Both the position numbers and the translations under genes were made by a program. Of a DNA stretch of 6,756 nucleotides, positions 1-5,366 are shown in pieces. Under the pieces are notes generated by a model. That model was not told the origin of the DNA. It did not search any database and saw only the letters and a program-made list of their open reading frames with translations. Source of the DNA: Elusimicrobiota bacterium (GTDB lineage: Bacteria > Elusimicrobiota > Elusimicrobia > UBA1565 > UBA9628); NCBI GenBank assembly GCA_028717525.1, contig JAQUNT010000127.1, forward strand, positions 1 through 6,756, in the 5' to 3' direction. Position 1 is the stretch's first letter. Every line of letters starts with the position of its first letter.

Positions 1-1044
1 GATGGCGTCGAGGAGCTTGGTCTTGCCGTGGTCCACGTGGCCCATGACCGTGACCACCGGGGGCCGGGGCTTGAGAGACTCGGGCTTCTCGGACTCGACC
101 GCGGCCGCGATCTCCTCTTCCTTGTAGAGCTTCTGGAAGTCGAGCTCGAAGCCGAACTCGGCCGCGATGATGGAGGCCGACTCCGTCTCCAGGCGCTGGT
201 TGATGGTGGCGAAGACCCCCAGGCCCATGAGCTTCTTGATGACGTCGGGAGACTTGACCTCCATCTTCTCGGCCAGCTCCCGGACGGTCATCATCGTGGA
301 GACCTGCAGCTTCTTGAGGGAGGGCTTGGCCGCCGCAGTCTCGGCCGGCTTGGCCGCGGGCCGCGCCGGAGCCGCGGGCTTGGTCGCGGGCCGGAGCCCG
401 GGCCTTCCCGTGGAGCGGCCGGAGCCGCCGGGGTGCGCGCCGGGGGCCGGAGCCCGGGCTCCCGGGGAACGCGGCGCGGGCGCCCCGATCCTGACCGAGG
501 GCATCGCGGGACGGACGGGAGCCGGCTTGGAGATCGGCACGGCCACGCCGGGCTTGGCGGGCGGGGGGGCCGCAGGAGCCGCGGCGAGGGGTTTGATCGC
601 GGGCGCAGCCGGCGCCGCCGCCTTGGCGACGGGAAGGGCGGGCTTGGCCGCGGCCTGCGCGGCGGCGGGGGCCGGCGGGACGGCGTGAGCGGGCGCCGAC
701 TCGGGAGCCTCGGGCTTGGGGGGCGCCGGAGGCTTGGGCAAGGAGGCGCCGGCGGCCAGCCGGGTCACCGTCGGACCGGCGGAATGCAGGAGCTTCTTCT
801 TCCTGAAGAGGTCGAAGGCGGAGACGAGGTTGTGGGAAGGGGGCGCTATGGAGCCTTCTTCCTGGATGGCGCGGGTCTCGGCCGCGGCCTTGCGCACGCC
901 GCCCAGGTTCTTCTTGGCGGGCTTGGCCGGCTTGCCGTCGGCAGAAGGCTTCTTCGCCGTCTTCTTGGGAGCCGCGGCCTTGGCCGGCTTCTTGGTTTCG
1001 GCCTTCTCCGTCTTCTCGGTCTTCTCCGTCTTTTTCTTCTCCAT
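1..1044 (-). CDS. infB: Translation initiation factor IF-2, N-terminal part (cut by the left window edge)
   Basis: IF-2 is the GTPase that brings initiator fMet-tRNA to the 30S subunit and promotes subunit joining in the cytoplasm. The 348 codons seen run unbroken to the window edge. Residues 1-48 are Lys-rich with TEK repeats. Residues about 100-243 form an Ala/Pro/Lys linker, as is usual between conserved IF-2 regions. Residues about 246-290 resemble the IF2_N helical domain (TVRELAEKMEVKSPDVIKKL). The G1/P-loop GHVDHGKT is at 335-342, where the G domain begins. The rest of the G domain and domains II-IV lie outside the window. The chosen ATG has an AGGT element 6 bases upstream. A second in-frame ATG at 1063-1065 directly follows the nusA stop and would add seven residues. 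The gene lies 21 bases after nusA with no terminator between, so co-transcription with rimP-nusA is likely. Confidence 0.97.
   Translation of the reverse strand, partial: MEKKKTEKTEKTEKAETKKPAKAAAPKKTAKKPSADGKPAKPAKKNLGGVRKAAAETRAIQEEGSIAPPSHNLVSAFDLFRKKKLLHSAGPTVTRLAAGASLPKPPAPPKPEAPESAPAHAVPPAPAAAQAAAKPALPVAKAAAPAAPAIKPLAAAPAAPPPAKPGVAVPISKPAPVRPAMPSVRIGAPAPRSPGARAPAPGAHPGGSGRSTGRPGLRPATKPAAPARPAAKPAETAAAKPSLKKLQVSTMMTVRELAEKMEVKSPDVIKKLMGLGVFATINQRLETESASIIAAEFGFELDFQKLYKEEEIAAAVESEKPESLKPRPPVVTVMGHVDHGKTKLLDAI
388..459. repeat. Two copies of a 16-bp GC-rich direct repeat within the infB linker
   Basis: The 16-mer GGGCCGGAGCCCGGGC occurs at 388-403 and again at 444-459. The second copy overlaps the 14-bp perfect palindrome GGAGCCCGGGCTCC (449-462). 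The copies are 56 bases apart, not a multiple of three, so they are read in different frames of infB and encode different peptides. This is probably low-complexity drift in the Ala/Pro linker. Confidence 0.6.
1004..1030 (-). repeat. Tandem 9-bp repeat (three copies) at the 5' end of infB
   Basis: On the plus strand the units are TTCTCCGTC, TTCTCGGTC and TTCTCCGTC; the middle copy differs by one base. They encode the repeated Thr-Glu-Lys of the charged IF-2 N-terminus. The unit is a multiple of three, so a change in copy number would keep the frame. Confidence 0.8.
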
Positions 1045-1065
1045 CGCCTGACCTGATATTAGCAT

Positions 1066-2412
1066 TTATGAGGCCGGGGCGTCCCCGGACTCGGGCCCTG
1101 CCTGCGGCTTAGGAGCCGCAGGCTCAGGTTCCGCAGACTGCGCCGCCGGGTTCCCTTCCAGGTGCTTCCTGGCGCTGGCGATGATCTTGGCGGCGGTCTT
1201 CTCGCCGATGCCTTCCAGGGCCGTGAGCTGCGCGACGGCGGCGGCGGCCAGCTGCGCCGGGTCCGTGAAGCCCCCCGCGGCCAGGATCTCCGCCGTCTTG
1301 GCGCCCACGCCCTCGACGGCCCGCAGGCCGGCGGTCCCCTCCGGGGAAGGAGAACCCCCGCCCTCCGGGGACGGCGCCTCCTGGGGCGCCGTCCGGACCT
1401 CGAGCTCCCAGCCGGTGAGCCGGCAGGCCAGGCGGACGTTCTGGCCGTCCTTGCCGATGGCCAGGGCCAGCTGTTCCTCGGAGACCAGGATCTCGGCGCG
1501 CTTGTGCTCCGGGTCCATGACCCGCACCGAGACGACCTTGGCGGGCGCCAGGGAGTTGGCGAGGTACTTCTCGATCTGCTCGTCGTAGGGGATCAGGTCG
1601 ATGCGCTCGCCCGCCAGCTCGTTCATGATGCTGCGGATGCGCGAGCCGCGCAACCCCACGCACGAGCCCACCGGATCGACTTTGGGGTCGCTCGACTTGA
1701 CCACGACCTTGGCCCGGAATCCGGGGTCGCGCGCGACCGCGACGATCTCCACGATCTTGTCTCCGATCTCGGGGACTTCCAGCTCGAAGAGCCGCTTGAG
1801 GAACAGGGGCGCCGCGCGCGAGATGACGACCTGGGGCCCGCGCTGGGCCTTGTCCACGCGCAGGATCATGGCGCGCACGTTGCCGCCGATGGGGTAGCGC
1901 TCCCGCCGGATCTGCTCGCGCACCGGCAGGATGGCCTCGGTCTTGCCGATGTCCACGATGACGTTGCGCTCCAGGAAGCGGTGCACGGCCCCGGTCACGA
2001 TCTCGCCTTCCTTGGGCTTGTACTCGTCGAAGAGGCTGTCGCGCTCCTTCTCGCGGATCTTCTGGGCCAGGACCTGCTTGGCGGTCTGGGCGGCGATCCG
2101 GGCGAAGTCCGTCACCGGAGCGGGCAGGCGCAGCTCCTGGCCGACCGCGGCGTCCTTCTTGGTGCGGCGCGCCTCGGCCAGGCCGATCTCGCGCTCCTTG
2201 TCGGCCACGGCCTCCACGACCGTCATGACCACCGCGGCCTTGAACTCGGCGGTCTCCGGGTCGATGCTCGCCTCGATCACCGCGTTCTTGCCCACGTGCT
2301 TGCGCAGGGAGCTGACCACGGCCTCCTCGATCATCTTGAGGATGTCGTCCTTGCGGATGTTCTTCTCGCGCTCCAGCTGCTCCAAAGCCAGGACCAGTTC
2401 CGATTTTGCCAT
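1066..2412 (-). CDS. nusA: Transcription termination/antitermination factor NusA
   Basis: NusA binds RNA polymerase and nascent RNA, promoting pausing and hairpin-dependent termination. The 448-residue protein has the full core in the expected order. The N-terminal RNA-polymerase-binding domain spans about 1-125. The S1 domain spans about 135-200 (KEGEIVTGAV). KH1 has a GLRG loop at 253-256, and KH2 has GKDG at 320-323. A Pro/Gly/Ser linker (341-362) leads to a C-terminal pair of helix-hairpin-helix-like elements (VEGVGAKTAEIL at 366-377, LEGIGEKTAAKI at 399-410), followed by an Ala/Pro/Glu tail. It is shorter than the E. coli protein (495 residues), which carries two C-terminal acidic repeats. 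The start codon has GGAGGT upstream. The gene follows rimP by 6 bases and precedes infB by 21, the classic operon order. Confidence 0.98.
   Translation of the reverse strand: MAKSELVLALEQLEREKNIRKDDILKMIEEAVVSSLRKHVGKNAVIEASIDPETAEFKAAVVMTVVEAVADKEREIGLAEARRTKKDAAVGQELRLPAPVTDFARIAAQTAKQVLAQKIREKERDSLFDEYKPKEGEIVTGAVHRFLERNVIVDIGKTEAILPVREQIRRERYPIGGNVRAMILRVDKAQRGPQVVISRAAPLFLKRLFELEVPEIGDKIVEIVAVARDPGFRAKVVVKSSDPKVDPVGSCVGLRGSRIRSIMNELAGERIDLIPYDEQIEKYLANSLAPAKVVSVRVMDPEHKRAEILVSEEQLALAIGKDGQNVRLACRLTGWELEVRTAPQEAPSPEGGGSPSPEGTAGLRAVEGVGAKTAEILAAGGFTDPAQLAAAAVAQLTALEGIGEKTAAKIIASARKHLEGNPAAQSAEPEPAAPKPQAGPESGDAPAS
1369..1394 (-). repeat. Perfect 10-bp inverted repeat within nusA (linker-coding segment)
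   Basis: The plus strand reads GGACGGCGCC, a 6-base loop, then GGCGCCGTCC. It lies in the codons for the linker between KH2 and the C-terminal hairpin motifs, just outside the globular domains. No T tract follows it on the minus strand, so it is not an intrinsic terminator. The nusA mRNA could form a strong hairpin here. Confidence 0.6.
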
Positions 2413-2418
2413 GGGATG

Positions 2419-2874
2419 CTAGACCTCCGCCCGGTCGTCCAGCCGGGCCTCGCCGATGAGACCGAGGGGGAACTCGAAGCGGGTCCCCTCGCACTCCAGC
2501 GCGACCTTGCCTTCCGCGCAGCCCCGCAAGGTCCCCTTGAAATTGCGCCGCCCTTCCTGCGCGGCCTGGAGGCGCACCCGCACCGCCCGGCCCGCGAAGC
2601 GGATGAAATCCTTCTCCTTCTTGAGCACCCGGTCGAGGCCCGGAGAGGAAACTTCCAGCACGTAGGCGCCCGGGATGAGGTCGGCCTCGTCCAGGAGGGC
2701 CCCGATGCGGTGGGACAGGTGCTCGCAATCGTCGAGCGTGATCCCGCCCCCCTTGTCCAGGTAGAAGCGCAGGATCTGGCGGCCGTGCTCATGGACCCAT
2801 TCGATGTCCACGAGCTCGGCGGCCTCCTGCTCCAGGAGCGGCTCCACCACGGCTGCGACCTGCGCTGCGTCCAC
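2419..2874 (-). CDS. rimP: Ribosome maturation factor RimP
   Basis: RimP is a cytoplasmic factor that binds the free 30S subunit and helps its late assembly. The 151-residue protein has the usual family length. It shows the N-terminal alpha/beta domain (VDIEWVHEHGRQILRFYLDK at 22-41, then GGGITLDDCEHLSHRIG), the family signature LEVSSPGLDRVL (73-84), and a C-terminal Sm-like beta domain from about 90. A GTG start at 2872-2874 is chosen because GGAGG precedes it by 4 bases, slightly close. A further in-frame GTG at 2914-2916 would add 14 residues. It lies inside the leader hairpin, has no ribosome binding site, and would make an N-terminus unlike the family. The gene heads the rimP-nusA-infB operon behind its own promoter and a terminator-like leader. 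Confidence 0.95.
   Translation of the reverse strand: MDAAQVAAVVEPLLEQEAAELVDIEWVHEHGRQILRFYLDKGGGITLDDCEHLSHRIGALLDEADLIPGAYVLEVSSPGLDRVLKKEKDFIRFAGRAVRVRLQAAQEGRRNFKGTLRGCAEGKVALECEGTRFEFPLGLIGEARLDDRAEV
2423..2428 (-). promoter_or_regulatory. nusA ribosome binding site GGAGGT
   Basis: GGAGGT on the minus strand lies 10 bases before the nusA ATG. It sits just inside the 3' end of rimP, whose TAG stop (2419-2421) falls between this site and the start codon. This position suggests translational coupling of nusA to rimP and supports ATG 2410-2412 as the nusA start. Confidence 0.75.
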
Positions 2875-2878
2875 AATG

Positions 2879-2883
2879 CCTCC
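2879..2883 (-). promoter_or_regulatory. rimP ribosome binding site GGAGG
   Basis: GGAGG on the minus strand lies 4 bases before the GTG at 2872-2874, and 8 bases after the T tract of the leader hairpin. It is the only clear Shine-Dalgarno sequence in the leader and decides the rimP start. Confidence 0.65.
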
Positions 2884-2890
2884 GGTCAAT

Positions 2891-2919
2891 AAAAAAAGTG
2901 GCTTGACTGCAGCCACTTT
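2891..2919 (-). terminator. Intrinsic terminator hairpin, probable attenuator in the rimP-nusA-infB leader
   Basis: On the minus strand AAAGTGGCT (2919-2911) pairs perfectly with AGCCACTTT (2903-2895) across a 7-base loop, and the second arm runs into seven T residues (2897-2891). This is the standard intrinsic terminator form. Only four of nine pairs are G-C, so the hairpin is fairly weak. It lies 55 bases beyond the rseP stop, so it can end dxr-rseP transcripts. It also lies about 15 bases after the likely start of the rimP transcript and 17 bases before the rimP GTG, so it must be read through to express rimP-nusA-infB. Confidence 0.85.
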
Positions 2920-2940
2920 CGCTTTCCAGGCTACTGAGAG

Positions 2941-2970
2941 ATTATATCAAGCCATTCCGGACTCTGTCAA
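2941..2970 (-). promoter_or_regulatory. Sigma70-type promoter for rimP-nusA-infB
   Basis: Minus strand: a perfect -35 TTGACA (2970-2965), an 18-base spacer and a perfect -10 TATAAT (2946-2941). A TG one base before the -10 adds an extended -10 element. The expected transcription start is near 2934-2935, giving a leader of about 60 bases before the rimP GTG. The -35 begins only 4 bases after the rseP stop codon. It is the best promoter match noticed in this GC-rich window. Confidence 0.88.
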
Positions 2971-2973
2971 CCG

Positions 2974-4071
2974 TCAGGGCGCCACCTCCGCGGGCTGCTC
3001 CCGCCTGGAGGCCCGCTCGTCGCGCAGGCGCACGACGTCGCTGTAGGTGGCGAAGATGATGAGCAGGGCGAGCAGCACGAAGCCCACGCTGTTGGCCCGG
3101 GTCATGAGCTCCTGGGTGAGCTTGCGGCGGGAGAGGCCCTCCCAGATGTAGAGGCAGGCGTGGCCGCCGTCCAGGAGAGGCACCGGAAGCAAGTTGAAGA
3201 ACCCGATGGCCACGGAGATGAAGCCGATGAGGAAGACCAGGTCCTCCCAGCCGGAGTGGGCGGCGCGGCTGACCATCTGCGCGATGCCCACCGGACCCGC
3301 CAGGTCCGGGCGCTCGCGATGGTAGATCTTGGACGCGATGGTCTTGGCCGTGACGGCCGTGAAGTTGTAGCACTGGGCCGCGCCCTCCCAGGCCGCGATG
3401 AACAGGCCGACCGGCCTGTAGACGGACTCGGGCATGATGCCCACGACGCCGTAGCCGGTGGACTCGTCCATCTTGGTGGTCAGCCGGGCCTGCAACTCCC
3501 TGCCCTCGCGGCGGTATCGGATGGTCACTTCGCTCCGGGGCAAGGCATGGATCCCGTCCGAAAGCTGCTTCCAGACGGTGATGGGCTGGCCGTTGAGGGC
3601 CAGGATCTCGTCGCCGATCCGGATCCCGGCCCGGTCCGCCGGGAAGCCGGTCACCAGGTTGCCGATGATGGGCTTGTCGCCGAACTCGGGCAGGCCTTTG
3701 AGGTAGACGACGCCGGTGAACAGGACGAAGGCCAGGACGTAGTTCATGAGGGGCCCGGAGTACACGATGGCCAGGCGCCGGTACCAGCATTGGCCGTAGT
3801 ATTCGTCGGGCTTGCCCGACGAGCTCTCCAGCTCCTCTCCGGCGGGCTTGACGAAGCCGCCCACCGGGAAGGCGCAGAGCGAATAGCGCGTCCCGCCCCG
3901 GGTCACCCCGAAGAGCTCGGGGCCCATCCCGAAAGCGAAGCGTTCGACGCGGACTCCCAGGCGCAGGCACATGAGGAAGTGGCCCAGCTCGTGCAGGAAG
4001 ATGACCAAGCCGAAGGTGAGCAGAACCGCGGCGGTGGACTGCAGAAAGCTCACGACGCTGTGGATGCTCAT
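2974..4071 (-). CDS. rseP: Site-2 intramembrane metalloprotease, RseP/M50 family
   Basis: This inner-membrane zinc protease family cleaves transmembrane segments of substrates such as anti-sigma factors and signal-peptide remnants. The 365-residue protein has a first membrane helix carrying the zinc motif HELGH (27-31) and the GPLMN helix region (106-123). One PDZ domain spans about 133-200 (GFPADRAGIRIGDEILALNG). A later membrane helix carries NLLPVPLLDGGH (293-304), whose Asp301 is the third zinc ligand. A last helix is at about 328-343. It has one PDZ domain, while the E. coli protein (450 residues) has two. The ATG at 4069-4071 overlaps the dxr stop as ATGA, indicating coupling. An upstream in-frame ATG at 4108-4110 lies deep within dxr and adds a non-family N-terminus. 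The natural substrate is not shown by the sequence. Confidence 0.95.
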   Translation of the reverse strand: MSIHSVVSFLQSTAAVLLTFGLVIFLHELGHFLMCLRLGVRVERFAFGMGPELFGVTRGGTRYSLCAFPVGGFVKPAGEELESSSGKPDEYYGQCWYRRLAIVYSGPLMNYVLAFVLFTGVVYLKGLPEFGDKPIIGNLVTGFPADRAGIRIGDEILALNGQPITVWKQLSDGIHALPRSEVTIRYRREGRELQARLTTKMDESTGYGVVGIMPESVYRPVGLFIAAWEGAAQCYNFTAVTAKTIASKIYHRERPDLAGPVGIAQMVSRAAHSGWEDLVFLIGFISVAIGFFNLLPVPLLDGGHACLYIWEGLSRRKLTQELMTRANSVGFVLLALLIIFATYSDVVRLRDERASRREQPAEVAP

Positions 4072-5219
4072 AGGCGGGAGCAGGTCTCCTGGGCCTTGCG
4101 CCGGGCCCACTGATCGATCTCTACGACCTCTGCGAAGCCGGGCAGCCCGCGGCCGCCGCGGAAGGCGTTCATGGTCGTTTCCACGACCCGCGCCAGCTGC
4201 GTGAAGCGGATGCGCCCGGCCAGGAAGGCCTCCACCGCGACCTCGTCGGCGGCGTTGAGTACCGCGGGCAGGCCGCCTCCGGCGGCCGCCGCCGCGCGCG
4301 CCAGAGCCAGGCAGGAGAAGCGCCGGAAGTCAGGCTCCTGGAAGGTCAGGCTGCCGGCCGCGGCCAGATCCAGCCGGCGCACCAGCGAGGGCGCCCGGTC
4401 CGGGTGGGTCAGGGCGTATTGGATGGGCAGGCGCATGTCCGGGGAAGCCAGCTGGGCCAGGACCGAGCCGTCCTGGAACTCCACGGCCGAGTGCACGATG
4501 GACTGGGGGTGGATGAGGATCTCGATGGCCTTGTGGTCGAGCCCGAAGAGGTGCTGGATCTCGATGGCCTCGAAGCCCTTGTTCATCAGGGTGGCGGAAT
4601 CGATGGTGATCTTGGGGCCCATCTTCCAGGTCGGGTGGCGCAGGGCCTCCGCGGCGCGCACCCGGTCCAGGGACCCCTTGCGGCGGTATAAGGCGCCGCC
4701 CGAGGCGGTGAGCAGGACGCGGCGCACGCCCGTCCGCGGCGAGCCGCTGAGGCATTGGAAGATGGCCGACGGCTCGGAGTCCACGGGGATGATGCGCGCG
4801 CCCCAGCGCTTGGCCTCGCGCATGAACTGGGCGCCCGCCATGACCATGGGCTCCTTGTTGGCCAGGGCCACGGTCTTGCCTGCGCGCAGCGCCGCCAGGA
4901 GGGGGGCGAAGCCCACTCCGCCGACCAGGCTGGTCAGGACCAGGTCCACGTCCGGATGCCCGGCCATCTCGACTAGCCCCTCCACCCCGGAGCCCAGGTT
5001 GCGGCAGCCGTGGCGCCGGCCTTTGAGCTGCTCGGAAGCTGCGCTCTCGAAGAGCGAGACCATGGTCGGCCGGTAACGCAGCGCCTGGCGGAAGAGCAGT
5101 TCGCCGTTGGAATGCGCGGCCAGGCCCACGACCTGGAAACGCCCGGGCATGGAGTCGACCACGCGCAGGGCGTTGCGGCCGATCGAGCCGGTGGAGCCGA
5201 GTATGGCGATGCGCTTCAT
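4068..5219 (-). CDS. dxr: 1-deoxy-D-xylulose 5-phosphate reductoisomerase (MEP pathway)
   Basis: DXR converts 1-deoxy-D-xylulose 5-phosphate to 2-C-methyl-D-erythritol 4-phosphate with NADPH and a divalent metal, the committed step of the MEP isoprenoid pathway. The 383-residue length is typical. The NADPH-binding GSTGSIG is at 8-14. Predicted metal ligands are Asp147 and Glu149 (VDSE) and Glu217. Asn213 and Lys214 (MNKG), Ser173 (TASGG), Ser208 and the flexible-loop HPTW (195-198) are also present. Two positions look unusual: NKE is followed by Pro124, and DSE by Pro150, where the E. coli enzyme has Ser and His. The ATG at 5217-5219 is chosen because it begins directly with the Rossmann strand; the longer frame up to 5339 runs through the intergenic region. 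No clear ribosome binding site is seen. dxr overlaps rseP by 4 bases. Confidence 0.97.
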   Translation of the reverse strand: MKRIAILGSTGSIGRNALRVVDSMPGRFQVVGLAAHSNGELLFRQALRYRPTMVSLFESAASEQLKGRRHGCRNLGSGVEGLVEMAGHPDVDLVLTSLVGGVGFAPLLAALRAGKTVALANKEPMVMAGAQFMREAKRWGARIIPVDSEPSAIFQCLSGSPRTGVRRVLLTASGGALYRRKGSLDRVRAAEALRHPTWKMGPKITIDSATLMNKGFEAIEIQHLFGLDHKAIEILIHPQSIVHSAVEFQDGSVLAQLASPDMRLPIQYALTHPDRAPSLVRRLDLAAAGSLTFQEPDFRRFSCLALARAAAAAGGGLPAVLNAADEVAVEAFLAGRIRFTQLARVVETTMNAFRGGRGLPGFAEVVEIDQWARRKAQETCSRL

Positions 5220-5234
5220 CAAAGTACCCGCGAC

Positions 5235-5243
5235 ATTGTACCA
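5235..5243 (-). promoter_or_regulatory. Candidate extended -10 promoter for dxr-rseP
   Basis: The minus strand reads TGG then TACAAT: an extended -10 TG and a hexamer matching TATAAT at five of six positions. No good -35 is visible 16-18 bases upstream, which fits extended -10 promoters. The predicted start is near 5228, only about 9 bases before the dxr ATG, so the transcript would have almost no leader. This agrees with the lack of a Shine-Dalgarno sequence. Confidence 0.45.
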
Positions 5244-5269
5244 AAAGCGGCGCAGCCCTCGGCGATGCT

Positions 5270-5298
5270 TTGACGGCAGGTCGGAAAAATGGGAAAAT
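5270..5298 (+). promoter_or_regulatory. Candidate sigma70-type promoter for fni-mvaA
   Basis: TTGACG (5270-5275, five of six matches to TTGACA), a 17-base spacer and GAAAAT (5293-5298, four of six matches to TATAAT), with TG at 5290-5291 giving an extended -10. The predicted start is near 5305, exactly where the first leader inverted repeat begins. The promoter points away from dxr, and the two -10 elements are about 50 bases apart. Confidence 0.5.
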
Positions 5299-5304
5299 AG
5301 CGTC

Positions 5305-5366
5305 TCATGACCGCCAACCCCTTTCCCTATGGCGGTCATGACGATGTGAGGAAATCATCGTCATGA
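5305..5366 (+). promoter_or_regulatory. fni leader with two mutually exclusive hairpins, candidate translational switch
   Basis: Hairpin A: TCATGACCGCCA (5305-5316) pairs perfectly with TGGCGGTCATGA (5330-5341) over a 13-base pyrimidine-rich loop. Hairpin B: TCATGACGATG (5336-5346) pairs perfectly with CATCGTCATGA (5356-5366) over a 9-base loop, TGAGGAAAT. The two share 5336-5341, so they compete. In B the fni AUG (5363-5365) is buried in the stem and the Shine-Dalgarno-like TGAGGA is in the loop. In A only five B pairs remain possible, leaving the start more open. The hexamer TCATGA occurs three times (5305, 5336, 5361). The base pairing is directly visible; the switching role is inferred. 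The same repeats could instead be a DNA operator. Confidence 0.65.
5307..5366 (+). CDS. Possible 19-residue leader peptide upstream of fni
   Basis: ATG at 5307 opens a 19-codon frame, MTANPFPYGGHDDVRKSSS, whose TGA stop (5364-5366) overlaps the fni ATG as ATGA. The frame covers both leader hairpins, so a ribosome moving along or pausing in it would change which hairpin forms and could re-initiate on fni. Against it: there is no clear Shine-Dalgarno sequence, and if transcription starts near 5305 the frame would be nearly leaderless. The peptide resembles no family I recognise, and a frame this short can arise by chance. Confidence 0.3.
   Translation: MTANPFPYGGHDDVRKSSS

Noticed and set aside
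28..1056. 342-codon plus-strand open frame opposite infB
   Set aside because: Gly/Arg/Leu-rich shadow of the Ala/Pro/Lys linker of IF-2. The minus strand reads a continuous IF-2 with a P-loop.
1162..2892. 576-codon plus-strand open frame opposite nusA and rimP
   Set aside because: It is antisense to two clear genes, has low-complexity Leu/Gly/Asp/Arg composition typical of GC-rich shadow frames, and shows no family motif.
4069..4110. Upstream ATG start for rseP at 4108-4110
   Set aside because: It would overlap dxr by 43 bases and add a non-conserved MGPAQGPGD-type N-terminus. The ATGA overlap start is the usual coupled form.
3160..4113. 317-codon plus-strand open frame opposite rseP
   Set aside because: Antisense to a protein with intact HELGH and LDGGH motifs; no recognisable domain of its own.
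4330..5244. 304-codon minus-strand frame overlapping dxr in another frame
   Set aside because: Arg/Pro/Gly-rich out-of-frame reading of dxr, whose correct frame carries all DXR motifs.
5220..5339. Longer dxr starting at 5337-5339
   Set aside because: The extra 40 residues cross the divergent promoter region and precede the Rossmann strand that normally starts DXR.
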